This document shows, in pieces, positions 35,428-42,771 of a DNA stretch of 64,000 nt. Positions within the stretch are counted from its first letter, which is position 1. Each line of letters begins with the position of its first letter. Position numbers and translations under genes: made by a program. Origin of the DNA: Streptomyces sp. NBC_01314 (GTDB lineage: Bacteria > Actinomycetota > Actinomycetes > Streptomycetales > Streptomycetaceae). The DNA lies in NCBI RefSeq assembly GCF_041435215.1, contig NZ_CP108394.1, positions 8,184,001 through 8,248,000 on the forward strand. Direction: 5' to 3'. The notes beneath the pieces are model-generated. The model did no database searches. It saw only the letters and a program-made list of their open reading frames with translations, and was not told the DNA's origin.

Positions 35428-35547
35428 GAGAGGTCAGCTCTTTCGCGCGAGAGGTTCGTCCGGGAGACCTCGGCGGCCGAGTTCGTGATCGGCCCCGCCG
35501 AGGGACGTACGTCGTTCCGCGCCGACCGAAGGCCGGGGTGTACGGCT

Positions 35548-35670
35548 TTAGAGGGCCGGCGCGTTCATCGCGCGGCAACACACCCGGTCGAAGTCGTGGT
35601 GCTGACGGGAAGGCCAGAAGGGCTCGAGGTCGTGACGACCCGTCGCGCGTCGGTTCTGGAAGCTGGCCAT
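35548..35670 (-). CDS. possible 40-codon leader peptide upstream of the winged-helix gene
   Basis: MASFQNRRATGRHDLEPFWP is followed by SRQHHDFDRVCCRAMNAPAL. The stretch HHDFDRVCCRAM resembles the RHVDLxRVSSxxC pattern of short Streptomyces leader peptides that precede sulfur-metabolism genes. The ATG at 35670 has GGAG only 2 bases upstream, which is too close. The stop is 120 bases before the winged-helix start. The rest of the 332-base gap (35428-35759) shows no other gene. Confidence 0.3.
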   Translation of the reverse strand: MASFQNRRATGRHDLEPFWPSRQHHDFDRVCCRAMNAPAL

Positions 35671-35759
35671 GGCTCCATTGAAGCAGACACACGCCCGCTG
35701 CAGGAGCCTCCTCTCACTGCTTGGACGCTTCTTTGACATGACAGGGGCGTGTCGTGACC

Positions 35760-36725
35760 TCATCCGACCAGGCGTTTCCGCCAGTCCAGCGGGGTGACGG
35801 TGATGGCCTTGGTGGGATCACCGTCCCACTGCGTGGACAGTCCCTCCATCGCGAGCGCCGCGACGACCTGCTGCCCGACCGCCGTCGTGGTCTCGGCGTC
35901 GTCGTCGAACCCGCCGTACAGCAGCATCAGTCCGGACCCGGCGGCGGCGCTCTCCGTGCACTGCGAGTGGAAGAACACGAAACCCCGGGCGTCCGGCGCG
36001 CCTTCGGCGCCTATCTCGGTGGTGCCGCAGTTGCGGCAGCAGGTGAAGTTCTCCCGGGCGGTGATGCCGTGCGCCGCCCCGAGTGTCTCGAAGGCGCGGG
36101 TGATCCGCTCGGGGTCGGTGACCCCGTCCCAGGTCTCCTGCTCGGCGAGCCGCTCCACCCAGAGCCGGTCGACGAGCTGCCGGGCCTGCGCGCGGGAGAC
36201 GGGCCGCGTGTCGCCGTCGACCAGATCCTCCTCGGCGGCCTCGCTCAGCCGCGCACGGTTGTCGTAACCGCAGCGCAGCAGCTCCCGCACCCGCTCCTCG
36301 ACGTGCTCCCGTACGTCGTCCGGGAGTTCCGGCACCTCCTCGGGGGCGTCGTGGTCCAGCGGAGTCCAGTCGATCCCGGTCTCCCAGCCCGGCGTCCGCC
36401 GCGCCCAGCCCGTCATGGCCTCGGCGACCCGCTCCGGGTCGGTGAGGACCGCCCCGAAGAACCGGTCGCGGTCCTCCCGGTGCTCCAGTTGGTACTCGCC
36501 GCCGGTGCCGTCGTCGGTCTGTTCGTGCCAGACCTGGATGAAGACGTCCGGGACGTCCGGTATCCGCTGCACGACCAGGAAACGGTCGCCCTTGTCCCCG
36601 ATCCGGCACACCAGCTCGCGCAGCCGCTCGGCCGGGATCCGGGCGTGCTTCTCCCAGTTCTCCGTCTCGACCTTGATGGCGAGTTCGCTCGTGTCGCTCG
36701 GGCCGTCGCCCCCGTGGATCTTCAT
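35760..36725 (-). CDS. conserved hypothetical protein, DUF6891-like C-terminus
   Basis: A 321-residue soluble acidic protein with no signal or membrane segment. The C-terminal third (WDGVTDPERITRAFETLGAA, ENFTCCRNCGTTEIGAE, ARGFVFFHSQCTESAA, LMLLYGGFDD) resembles DUF6891. The Cys-Cys-Arg-Asn-Cys motif might bind metal. The N-terminal part has an immunity-protein-like look (YQLEHREDRDRFFGAVLTDP), but I cannot assign a role. GGAGG is directly before the ATG. It lies just downstream of glnII on the same strand. Confidence 0.8.
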   Translation of the reverse strand: MKIHGGDGPSDTSELAIKVETENWEKHARIPAERLRELVCRIGDKGDRFLVVQRIPDVPDVFIQVWHEQTDDGTGGEYQLEHREDRDRFFGAVLTDPERVAEAMTGWARRTPGWETGIDWTPLDHDAPEEVPELPDDVREHVEERVRELLRCGYDNRARLSEAAEEDLVDGDTRPVSRAQARQLVDRLWVERLAEQETWDGVTDPERITRAFETLGAAHGITARENFTCCRNCGTTEIGAEGAPDARGFVFFHSQCTESAAAGSGLMLLYGGFDDDAETTTAVGQQVVAALAMEGLSTQWDGDPTKAITVTPLDWRKRLVG

Positions 36726-36831
36726 GCCTCCACCATGGCACGCCCCACCGACAACGCCGGAGGGCGCCCACCGGATCGGTGGACGCCCTCTCGGGAACTC
36801 GGACCGACAGGCCCGGAAAGGCCCGTACGGA

Positions 36832-37860
36832 TCAGACCTGGCCGGCCTTGTCGAGCGCGGTGCAGCAGGTGTCGACGATCAGCCGCGTCACGACGTACGG
36901 GTCGACGTTGGCGTTCGGGCGACGGTCCTCGATGTAGCCCTTGCCGTCCTTCTCGACCTGCCACGGGATACGGACCGAGGCGCCACGGTTGGAGACACCG
37001 TAGGAGTACTCGTTCCACGGGGCGGTCTCGTGCAGACCGGTCAGGCGGTCGTCGATGCCGGCGCCGTAGTGCTTGACGTGGTCGAGCGGCTTCGAGCCCT
37101 CGCCCAGCGACTCGCACGCGGTGATGATCGCGTCGTAGCCCTCGCGCATCGCCTTCGTGGAGAAGTTGGTGTGTGCGCCCGCGCCGTTCCAGTCACCCTT
37201 GGCCGGCTTGGGGTCGAGGGTGGCGGCGACGTCGTAGTCCTCGGCGGTGCGGTAGAGCAGCCAGCGGGCCACCCACAGGTGGTCGGAGACCTCCAGCGGG
37301 GAGACCGGGCCGACCTGGAACTCCCACTGGCCGGGCATGACCTCGGCGTTGATGCCGGAGATGGCGAGACCGGCCTCCAGGCAGTTCTCCAGGTGGGCCT
37401 CGACGATGTCACGGCCGAAGATCTCGTCGGCGCCGACGCCGCAGTAGTAGCCGCCCTGGGGGGCCGGGAAGCCGCCCTTGGGGAAGCCGAGCGGGGAGCC
37501 GTCCTGGAAGAAGGTGTACTCCTGCTCGATGCCGAAGATCGGCTCTTGGCCGGCGAACTTCTCGGCGACCTCGCGCAGCGCCGCACGGGTGTTGGACTCG
37601 TGCGGCGTCATGTCGATGTTGAGGACCTCGCAGAGCACGAGGATGTCGTCGCCGCCGCGGATCGGGTCCGGGCAGGAGAAGACCGGCTGGAGCACGCGGT
37701 CCGAGGAGTGCCCCTCGGCCTGGTTGGTGGAGGACCCGTCGAAGCCCCAGATCGCAAGTTCGGCACCCTTGGCGTCGTCGGCCAGGATCTTCGTCTTGGA
37801 ACGGAGCTTGGCCGTCGGCTCGGTGCCGTCGATCCAGATGTACTCAGCCTTGAAGGTCAC
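36832..37860 (-). CDS. glnII: glutamine synthetase II (eukaryote-like GSII)
   Basis: A 342-residue octameric-type synthetase making glutamine from glutamate, ammonia and ATP. The motifs are WGFDGSSTNQAEGHSSD, FGIEQEYTFF, NAEVMPGQWEFQVGP, WNGAGAHTNFSTKAMR and NRGASVRIP. It is much shorter than GlnA and lacks the adenylylation loop, so it is not a GlnE substrate. GTG at 37860 was chosen because AAGGA lies 8 bases upstream and the length then equals the family norm. An in-frame ATG at 37869 overlaps that site. A GlnR-type box lies about 100-140 bases upstream. Confidence 0.97.
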   Translation of the reverse strand: MTFKAEYIWIDGTEPTAKLRSKTKILADDAKGAELAIWGFDGSSTNQAEGHSSDRVLQPVFSCPDPIRGGDDILVLCEVLNIDMTPHESNTRAALREVAEKFAGQEPIFGIEQEYTFFQDGSPLGFPKGGFPAPQGGYYCGVGADEIFGRDIVEAHLENCLEAGLAISGINAEVMPGQWEFQVGPVSPLEVSDHLWVARWLLYRTAEDYDVAATLDPKPAKGDWNGAGAHTNFSTKAMREGYDAIITACESLGEGSKPLDHVKHYGAGIDDRLTGLHETAPWNEYSYGVSNRGASVRIPWQVEKDGKGYIEDRRPNANVDPYVVTRLIVDTCCTALDKAGQV

Positions 37861-37962
37861 GGGCCTCATCCTTCGGGGGTGTGTCACTAGGCGCATGTGC
37901 GGGTGCTGCGGCGCTGCGGCACTGAAACGCCGCGCTGATGCCGGGCAGCCTGTCAACGCGCG

Positions 37963-38000
37963 ATTTCCCGGTCGTTGCTCGAATGTGAACCCCGTGTTAC
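37963..38000 (-). promoter_or_regulatory. candidate GlnR box for glnII
   Basis: Reading the minus strand: GTAAC-n6-TTCAC-n6-GCAAC-n6-GAAAT. This keeps the exact 11-base periodicity of the published consensus gTnAC-n6-GaAAc, repeated twice, with the second and third half-sites weaker. It is upstream of glnII and matches the spacing of the better box before glnA. Confidence 0.6.
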
Positions 38001-38058
38001 CTGGGGTCGCTGTGGCGCGACTCACGTCCTGGTGGACGCGCTGGTCGGACGGCGACAT

Positions 38059-38093
38059 GAGGCCGGCCACCGCTCCGCGCGGTGGCCGGCCTC
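38059..38093. terminator. terminator hairpin between the secreted-protein gene and glnII
   Basis: GAGGCCGGCCACCG (38059-38072) pairs with CGGTGGCCGGCCTC (38080-38093), a perfect 14-bp stem with a 7-base loop. It lies 85 bases after the stop of the upstream minus-strand gene and before the glnII control region, so it insulates glnII. Confidence 0.88.
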
Positions 38094-38177
38094 CCTGGAC
38101 GACGGTCGTCTGCTCGTCACCTCACCGTTACGAGCAGGCCCGCTTCGTACCTTGACGCGCCGCCGTCCAGGCCGGCG

Positions 38178-38876
38178 TCACCCCACCTTCTCGATCAGCG
38201 CGCGGCGGATCAGGAACTTGCCGGGTTCCCGGACCTGCTCGAAGGCGGAGTCGTTCAGCAGGACACAACTGCCGGAGACCGAGGTGACCTCGACGGTCGT
38301 GGACTTGTTGTTGTCCAGGTTGGTCACCCGCAGCTTCGTACCGGCCGGGAACTCGTTGCTGGACGCGGCAGGGGCGCCGTCCTCGCCGGAGAGGGTGACG
38401 GTGGAGCCGTCGCAGACCTGCTCACCGGCCCCTGCGTTCCCCGTGTCCCCGGCGCCGCCCGCGTTTCCGGCACCCGCGTTCCCCGCGGCCTCGTCGCCCT
38501 GGGGGTCCTGAGCCGACCCCCCGGTCTCCGTGGCCGGCGCGGACGGCTGTGCGGACTGTGCGGCCTGGGAGTCCTGAGCCGACTCCCCGACCACGCAGTC
38601 CGACGCGCCCTGCTGGACCTCGATCTGGGCGATGACCGCCTCGCGGTTGGCGATCCGGGCCGCCGACTGGGCGTCGGGCCTCGCCCTCTGGTCCGCGATG
38701 AACCGCTCGTTGTTGCCGAGCGCGGTGGCCAGCCCCTGACAGACGCTGGACTCCGCAGCGGACTGCGCCGCGTTCGACGTGGCCGCCATGGCGAAGGCCC
38801 CGCCTCCCGCCACCGCCGCCGCGGTCACGAACAATGCGACCTTCTTCTTCGTGCTGAGCGTTCTCCTACGCGACAT
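38178..38876 (-). CDS. secreted protein of unknown function with Gly/Ala-rich linker
   Basis: A 232-residue exported protein. The signal sequence is at residues 10-33 (KKVALFVTAAAVAGGGAFAM). A short helical domain holds two cysteines (SSVCQGLATALGNNERFIAD ... GASDCVVG). It is followed by a low-complexity linker rich in AGNAGAGNAGG. A C-terminal beta domain of about 80 residues carries VCDGSTVTLSGEDG, LRVTNLDNNKSTTVEVTS and SCVLLNDSAFEQ; it looks like a small double-psi-type barrel as in RlpA, though that is a guess. Start: ATG 38876 with GGAGG 6 bases upstream. The overall plan resembles the DUF1996 protein at 31.8 kb. Confidence 0.82.
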   Translation of the reverse strand: MSRRRTLSTKKKVALFVTAAAVAGGGAFAMAATSNAAQSAAESSVCQGLATALGNNERFIADQRARPDAQSAARIANREAVIAQIEVQQGASDCVVGESAQDSQAAQSAQPSAPATETGGSAQDPQGDEAAGNAGAGNAGGAGDTGNAGAGEQVCDGSTVTLSGEDGAPAASSNEFPAGTKLRVTNLDNNKSTTVEVTSVSGSCVLLNDSAFEQVREPGKFLIRRALIEKVG

Positions 38877-39035
38877 GCGCGCCTCCTGTTCCCGGCGTGC
38901 CTTCGGATCGGCCACCGGATCGGACGAGTACGCCGCTACGTACGAGATGTCGAACGAAGCTGCTCAACGGTCACAGCGAACTCTCAAGCAACCCACGTCA
39001 TACGAAGCTTGGGGCACGACCGTCCGAACCACCCG

Positions 39036-39395
39036 CTACCTGGACAGAGCGTCCCGCACCGCCTCGTCCGTGCGGGCCACCACCGCCGTGCCGTCCTGTG
39101 CGGTGATGATCGGCCGCTGGATGAGCTTCGGGTGCTCGGCGAGCGCCTTGATCCACCGGTCGCGCGCATCGGCGTCCCGCGCCCACTCCTTGAGGCCCAG
39201 GTCCTTGGCGGCGGCCTCCTGGGTGCGGGTGATGTCCCACGGTTCGAGCCCGAGCCGGTCCAGTACGGCGCGGATCTCGTCCTCGCTCGGGACGTCCTCC
39301 AGGTAGCGGCGGACGGTGTAGTCGGCGCCCTCGGCGTCGAGCAGGCTGAGGGCGCTGCGGCACTTGGAACAGGCCGGATTGATCCAGATCTCCAT
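39036..39395 (-). CDS. ArsC/Spx-type arsenate reductase-family protein
   Basis: A 119-residue thioredoxin-fold protein. MEIWINPACSKCRSALSLLD carries the ArsC CxxC-like site, and the family's KLIQRPIITAQDG motif with the conserved Arg-Pro follows near residue 90. Members either reduce arsenate with glutaredoxin or mycothiol help, or act as Spx-like regulators. With no ars genes nearby, the role is uncertain. ATG at 39395 was chosen so that the beta-strand begins the protein; a longer frame adds six residues. Confidence 0.88.
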   Translation of the reverse strand: MEIWINPACSKCRSALSLLDAEGADYTVRRYLEDVPSEDEIRAVLDRLGLEPWDITRTQEAAAKDLGLKEWARDADARDRWIKALAEHPKLIQRPIITAQDGTAVVARTDEAVRDALSR

Positions 39396-39480
39396 GCCGC
39401 CCACCGTAGCCAACCGGGCGCGAAAACCCGTGTTCCACCTCTGTCACAGGACCCCTCAGGAGCCTTCTGGCCAGGGGCGA

Positions 39481-39508
39481 TTGTCAGTGGGGAGTAGTAA
39501 AATAGAAG
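39481..39508 (+). promoter_or_regulatory. promoter of the conserved 104-residue protein
   Basis: TTGTCA (39481-39486) and TAGAAG (39503-39508) with a 16-base spacer, in an unusually AT-rich patch (AGTAGTAAAATAGAAG). It fits a vegetative-type promoter for the gene starting at 39572. Confidence 0.5.
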
Positions 39509-39571
39509 CAGTGTTCGAGGGTTGTCGACGGGGGATTCCGTCGATGCCCAGACCGCGACAGGAGGATGTCC

Positions 39572-39886
39572 GTGCCCGCTGCCGCACTGAAGTCGAAGCC
39601 GTTGCCCACCCAGTCCACCGTCCAGCATCCCGTCCTGCTCGACCTGCCCTACGCGCCGGTGGTGAAGCACACGCTGCCGCCGGGCCGTCCGCGTGATTGG
39701 TACGTCACCCACAACCGGCGTCTGAAGGCCATGCGCCTCGCGATCGCCCTGCTCGACTCCGGGGTCCATGTGCCGAACCAGGCACGCAACGAGACGATCC
39801 GGAGCACGGCGGAGGTCATCGGTGTGCACCCGCCGTCGGACACCACGTGCCACATGGTGCGGGCGCTGATGCGTTACAGCCGCTGA
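39572..39886 (+). CDS. conserved Streptomyces protein of unknown function
   Basis: A 104-residue protein that I recognise only as conserved in the genus. It is basic, with WYVTHNRRLKAMRLAIALLD and NQARNETIRSTAEVIGVHPP in the middle and MVRALMRYSR at the end. It has no signal, membrane helix or known domain. GTG at 39572 was preferred because AGGAGG lies exactly 6 bases upstream; the ATG two codons earlier touches that site. Two hairpins follow the stop. Confidence 0.8.
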   Translation: MPAAALKSKPLPTQSTVQHPVLLDLPYAPVVKHTLPPGRPRDWYVTHNRRLKAMRLAIALLDSGVHVPNQARNETIRSTAEVIGVHPPSDTTCHMVRALMRYSR

Positions 39887-39921
39887 TGCGGCACGGCCGC
39901 TGACGCCGGCCGACGGATTTT

Positions 39922-40022
39922 CCGGTGCCGTCCACTCCGCGGGGGGTGGGCGGCACCGGCGTGTTGGGGGGAGTGGGGGAGGGGAGGGCGATCTCCGGCC
40001 GCCAGGGTTGGCCGGAGATCGC
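39922..40022 (+). terminator. two consecutive hairpins after the 104-residue protein gene
   Basis: First stem: CCGGTGCCG (39922-39930) with CGGCACCGG (39951-39959). Second stem: GCGATCTCCGGCC (39988-40000) with GGCCGGAGATCGC (40010-40022), a perfect 13-bp stem with a 9-base loop. Together they separate this gene from the DUF4360 gene. Confidence 0.82.
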
Positions 40023-40148
40023 TCTAGCCCTGCCCGCCCGGGGTCCATACGATGCGGTCGCCCCTCGGTCTTCACGGCTGCTTCACAGACTGCGGGGTCC
40101 ACGTGCATGCCTATTGACATGTGCATGACTCTGATCGGAGAACCCCCC

Positions 40149-40796
40149 ATGGTTCGTGGTCTCCTCCTGGGCGGCGCCGTAGCCGCCCTGTTCGCCAGTG
40201 CGCTTCCCGCGCAGGCCGAGTCCCCCTTCGAGGACCCGCCCCCGGACAAGATCGTCATCAAGGTCGCCACGGTGAACGGCTCCGGCTGTCCCCAGGGCAC
40301 GGCCGCGGTCGCCGTCTCACCGGACAACACCGCGTTCACGGTGACCTACAGCGACTACCTCGCACAGGTCGGCGGCGGCGCCCCGTCCACCGCGTTCCGC
40401 AAGAACTGCCAGCTCAACCTGATCGTCCATGTGCCAGGCGGCTTCACCTACGCCATCGCCAGCGTCGACTACCGAGGCTTCGCCTCGCTGCAGCGCGGCG
40501 CGAGCGGCACGGAGAAGGCCTCGTACTACTTCCAGGGCTCCCCGGACACGGCCTCCAGAACCCACGCGTTCAACGGTCCCTACGAGGACAACTGGCAGAC
40601 CACGGACGAGACCGACTGGGCCCAACTGGTGTGGGCGCCCTGTGGAGTCGAGCGCAACTTCAACATCAACACCGAGCTGCGGGTCAACCGGGGGTCGTCG
40701 CCGGCCAGCACCACGAGCTTCATGACCATGGACTCGACGGACGGTGACATCAGCACGATCTATCACTTGGCGTGGAAGGAGTGCCCCACCGGGTGA
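40149..40796 (+). CDS. secreted DUF4360-family protein
   Basis: A 215-residue secreted protein. The signal peptide ends near ALPAQA before ESPFEDPPPDKIVIKVATV. The DUF4360 pattern is clear: NGSGCPQGTAAVAVSPDNTA, FTVTYSDYLAQVGGG, RKNCQLNLIVHVPGGFTYAI, DYRGFASLQRGA, and later APCGVERNFNINTELRVNRG. Four cysteines probably form disulfides. The function of the family is unknown; it is found in fungi and actinobacteria. ATG at 40149 has GGAG 9 bases upstream. A strong hairpin follows the stop. Confidence 0.88.
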   Translation: MVRGLLLGGAVAALFASALPAQAESPFEDPPPDKIVIKVATVNGSGCPQGTAAVAVSPDNTAFTVTYSDYLAQVGGGAPSTAFRKNCQLNLIVHVPGGFTYAIASVDYRGFASLQRGASGTEKASYYFQGSPDTASRTHAFNGPYEDNWQTTDETDWAQLVWAPCGVERNFNINTELRVNRGSSPASTTSFMTMDSTDGDISTIYHLAWKECPTG

Positions 40797-40803
40797 GCCG
40801 GTT

Positions 40804-40835
40804 GCCGGGTGCCCCGTGGTTCTCGGGCACCCGGC
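40804..40835 (+). terminator. terminator hairpin after the DUF4360 gene
   Basis: GCCGGGTGCCC (40804-40814) pairs with GGGCACCCGGC (40825-40835), a perfect 11-bp stem with a 10-base loop, 8 bases after the stop codon. Confidence 0.88.
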
Positions 40836-40900
40836 GCTTGTACCGACCCCACCGGGGGCTGCGCCCCCAGGCCCCCTCGGCGGGTTGTGCGTCCGCGCGC

Positions 40901-41170
40901 CGGTGGGGGCCGGCCGCGCAGTTCCCCGCGTCCCTGAAAGACCAGGGCGGGCGGGCCTGAAAGACCAGGGTTGGCGCCTGAAAGAGCGGGCTCTGCGGGG
41001 CCTCGGAAGGCGATGGCCCTGCGGGGCTGAAAGACGACGGCTCTGCGGGGGACTGAAAGACGACGGCTCTGCGGGGCTGGAAGCGACGGCTCGGCCGGCG
41101 GGTCGAAAAGCACGGGGCGCAGCCCCTGCTTTTCAGGGGCGCGGGGAACTGCGTGAGCAACCACGAACCA
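40901..41170. repeat. dispersed element, copy A: inverted arms enclosing a degenerate 21-26-bp array
   Basis: The left arm CGCGCAGTTCCCCGCG continues TCCCTGAAAG (40914-40939). The right arm is its inverse, CAGGGGCGCGGGGAACTGCG (41133-41152). Between them, CTGAAAG-like starts recur at 40933, 40956, 40977, 41001, 41026, 41052, 41076 and 41102, with units resembling CTGAAAGACGACGGCTCTGC followed by GGGG. Next to the right arm is a hairpin of GAAAAGCA with TGCTTTTC around GGGG/CCCC. The element fills the gap between convergent DUF4360 and winged-helix genes. Confidence 0.88.
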
Positions 41171-41215
41171 CCCGCGCACGCCACACAACGGATCCCCGCC
41201 GCTCTTCCGCGAAAA

Positions 41216-42397
41216 TCACGCCAACTCCCTCTCCAACGGCGTCCGGAAACGCGGCGTGACTCTCGTGGAACCCACCCACTCCCGAAGCCGCACCGCCTCC
41301 ACACGGATCGCCTCCTCGGCCTCCCGCCCCACCCCTCCCGTGTCCAGCAACCGCCAGACGATCTCCCCGTCGGCCCGCTGGGCCCACCCGCCGATCACCC
41401 GGCCGTTCCACCACACCGTCGGGCCCACATTGCCGCTGTAGTCGAAGAGGGCGGGCCGGAGTTCGGGGGCGAGATACCAGTCGCGTTGCTGCCAGCCCAT
41501 GGCTGTCGGGTCGAGGGCGGGAAGGAGAGCGGCCCAGGGCTCGGAGGGGCCGGCGACCGGTGCCTCGTCGTCGGCGGTCACGAACCCCGTGCCCTCGTCC
41601 AGCGTCACGGCCCGCGCCCCGATCGCCGCCAGCGCCCGGCGGACCTCGGTGACACGCCACCCCGTCCACCACTTCAGGTCCGCCTCGGTCGCCGGGCCGC
41701 AGGCCGCCAGCCACCGGCCCAGCAGGGACGCCTGCGCCTCGGCCACGTCCAACTCGGGGTGCGCGGGGGCCAGGGCCCAGCGGAACTGGCTCGACGTCCA
41801 GGAGCCGAGCGGCCGTCCCCGGACGACTCTGCCCTCCACCCCCAGCACCTTCAGCAGCCGTGTCGAGACGGAGTGCGTCCCTTCGTAGCTCTTCCCGGCC
41901 GCGTACACGAACCGCTGCCGCAACCTCGGTTCGTCCTCGGCGAGTTCGGACGCGGTCGCCTGGCCGCGCCGGGCCAGCGCGGCCAGCGCCGACTCCTCGA
42001 CCTCCTTCAGCCAGGCCGCGTCCGGGGCCCCGGCCGCCGCCATGGCCTTCAGCAACGCGGCCCGCTCCTTCGCGGCGACCGTGATGCCGGTCGAGGCGTG
42101 CACCACGGCGGTCAGCTCCGTGGGAAACACGAACACGGTGTGCCGCATGCCGTGCATGCGGACGAGCGTGCGGTCCGTGTACAGCGCCCGCTCGGTATCT
42201 GCCACGGTCCGCCCCGGATCGGCGAGCCGTGCGCCCACCGCGAGATGCACCGTCGCGGGATCGGAGCCGTGCAGCGCGACCAGCGCATCGGCCACCTCCT
42301 CCGGGCCCGCCACCCGCACAGATCCGGCCAATCGCTGCCGCAACCCCAACCGCGCCCGCCGCTCGGCCACCCCGACATACCGCCGCCCGTCACCCAT
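41216..42397 (-). CDS. winged-helix protein of the YcaQ/AlkZ (HTH_42) family
   Basis: A 393-residue protein of the family that includes DNA glycosylases AlkZ and YcaQ. These use winged helices to unhook crosslinked or alkylated bases, often for self-resistance or housekeeping repair. Family landmarks: ALYTDRTLVRMHGMRHTVFV near residue 75, SVSTRLLKVLGVEGRVVRG, and near the end PTAMGWQQRDWYL with the Q-x-R type catalytic-loop motif, followed by NVGPTVWWNGRVIGGW. The substrate is unknown. ATG at 42397 was chosen because GGAGG lies 5 bases upstream. No toxin or biosynthetic genes are adjacent. Confidence 0.87.
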   Translation of the reverse strand: MGDGRRYVGVAERRARLGLRQRLAGSVRVAGPEEVADALVALHGSDPATVHLAVGARLADPGRTVADTERALYTDRTLVRMHGMRHTVFVFPTELTAVVHASTGITVAAKERAALLKAMAAAGAPDAAWLKEVEESALAALARRGQATASELAEDEPRLRQRFVYAAGKSYEGTHSVSTRLLKVLGVEGRVVRGRPLGSWTSSQFRWALAPAHPELDVAEAQASLLGRWLAACGPATEADLKWWTGWRVTEVRRALAAIGARAVTLDEGTGFVTADDEAPVAGPSEPWAALLPALDPTAMGWQQRDWYLAPELRPALFDYSGNVGPTVWWNGRVIGGWAQRADGEIVWRLLDTGGVGREAEEAIRVEAVRLREWVGSTRVTPRFRTPLERELA

Positions 42398-42442
42398 GCC
42401 GCCCGCCTCCACTCATGCGCCGCGTCCGTTCGCAAAACCCTG

Positions 42443-42560
42443 TGGCCCCGTAGCCCCGTAGCCCCGTAGTCGGGGAGTCTTTTCGGCCCCCGGAAGCCCA
42501 GGCCCCCAAGCCCCAAGGCCCTCAAGCCTCGGAGCCCCACGACCCGAAGCCCTCCAAGTT
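42443..42560. repeat. low-complexity CCCCGTAG / GCCCCAAG tract
   Basis: Three to four tandem CCCCGTAG units (42443-42470) are followed by loosely repeated CCCAAG and CCTCAAG words. It lies in the 374-base gap between the YcaQ-like gene start and the phosphotransferase stop. No gene or clear promoter is visible in this gap apart from the tract. Confidence 0.6.
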
Positions 42561-42771
42561 TCGGCCCAAGGACACCTCGACCACGCCCTCGCTCCGGCTT
42601 CACCCTCCGCTACGCCGAACAGACCGTCAGGGAAACCACGCCGCCCTCGGCGCGGCGGTCGCGGCGGTCGCAGCGGTCGCGGCGGGCGTGGTGACGGCGA
42701 CAGCGGACGTGTGAACCGCTCGCCTTCGCCGCCACCACCGGGTCCGTCGTCCCGCCCCTCGTCCCGCCCTG

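Noticed and set aside
40763..41304. Open frames through copies A-D giving peptides such as AQFPAPLK repeats
   Set aside because: They recur in many frames simply because the repeat recurs; there are no ribosome binding sites and the frames are interrupted in other copies.
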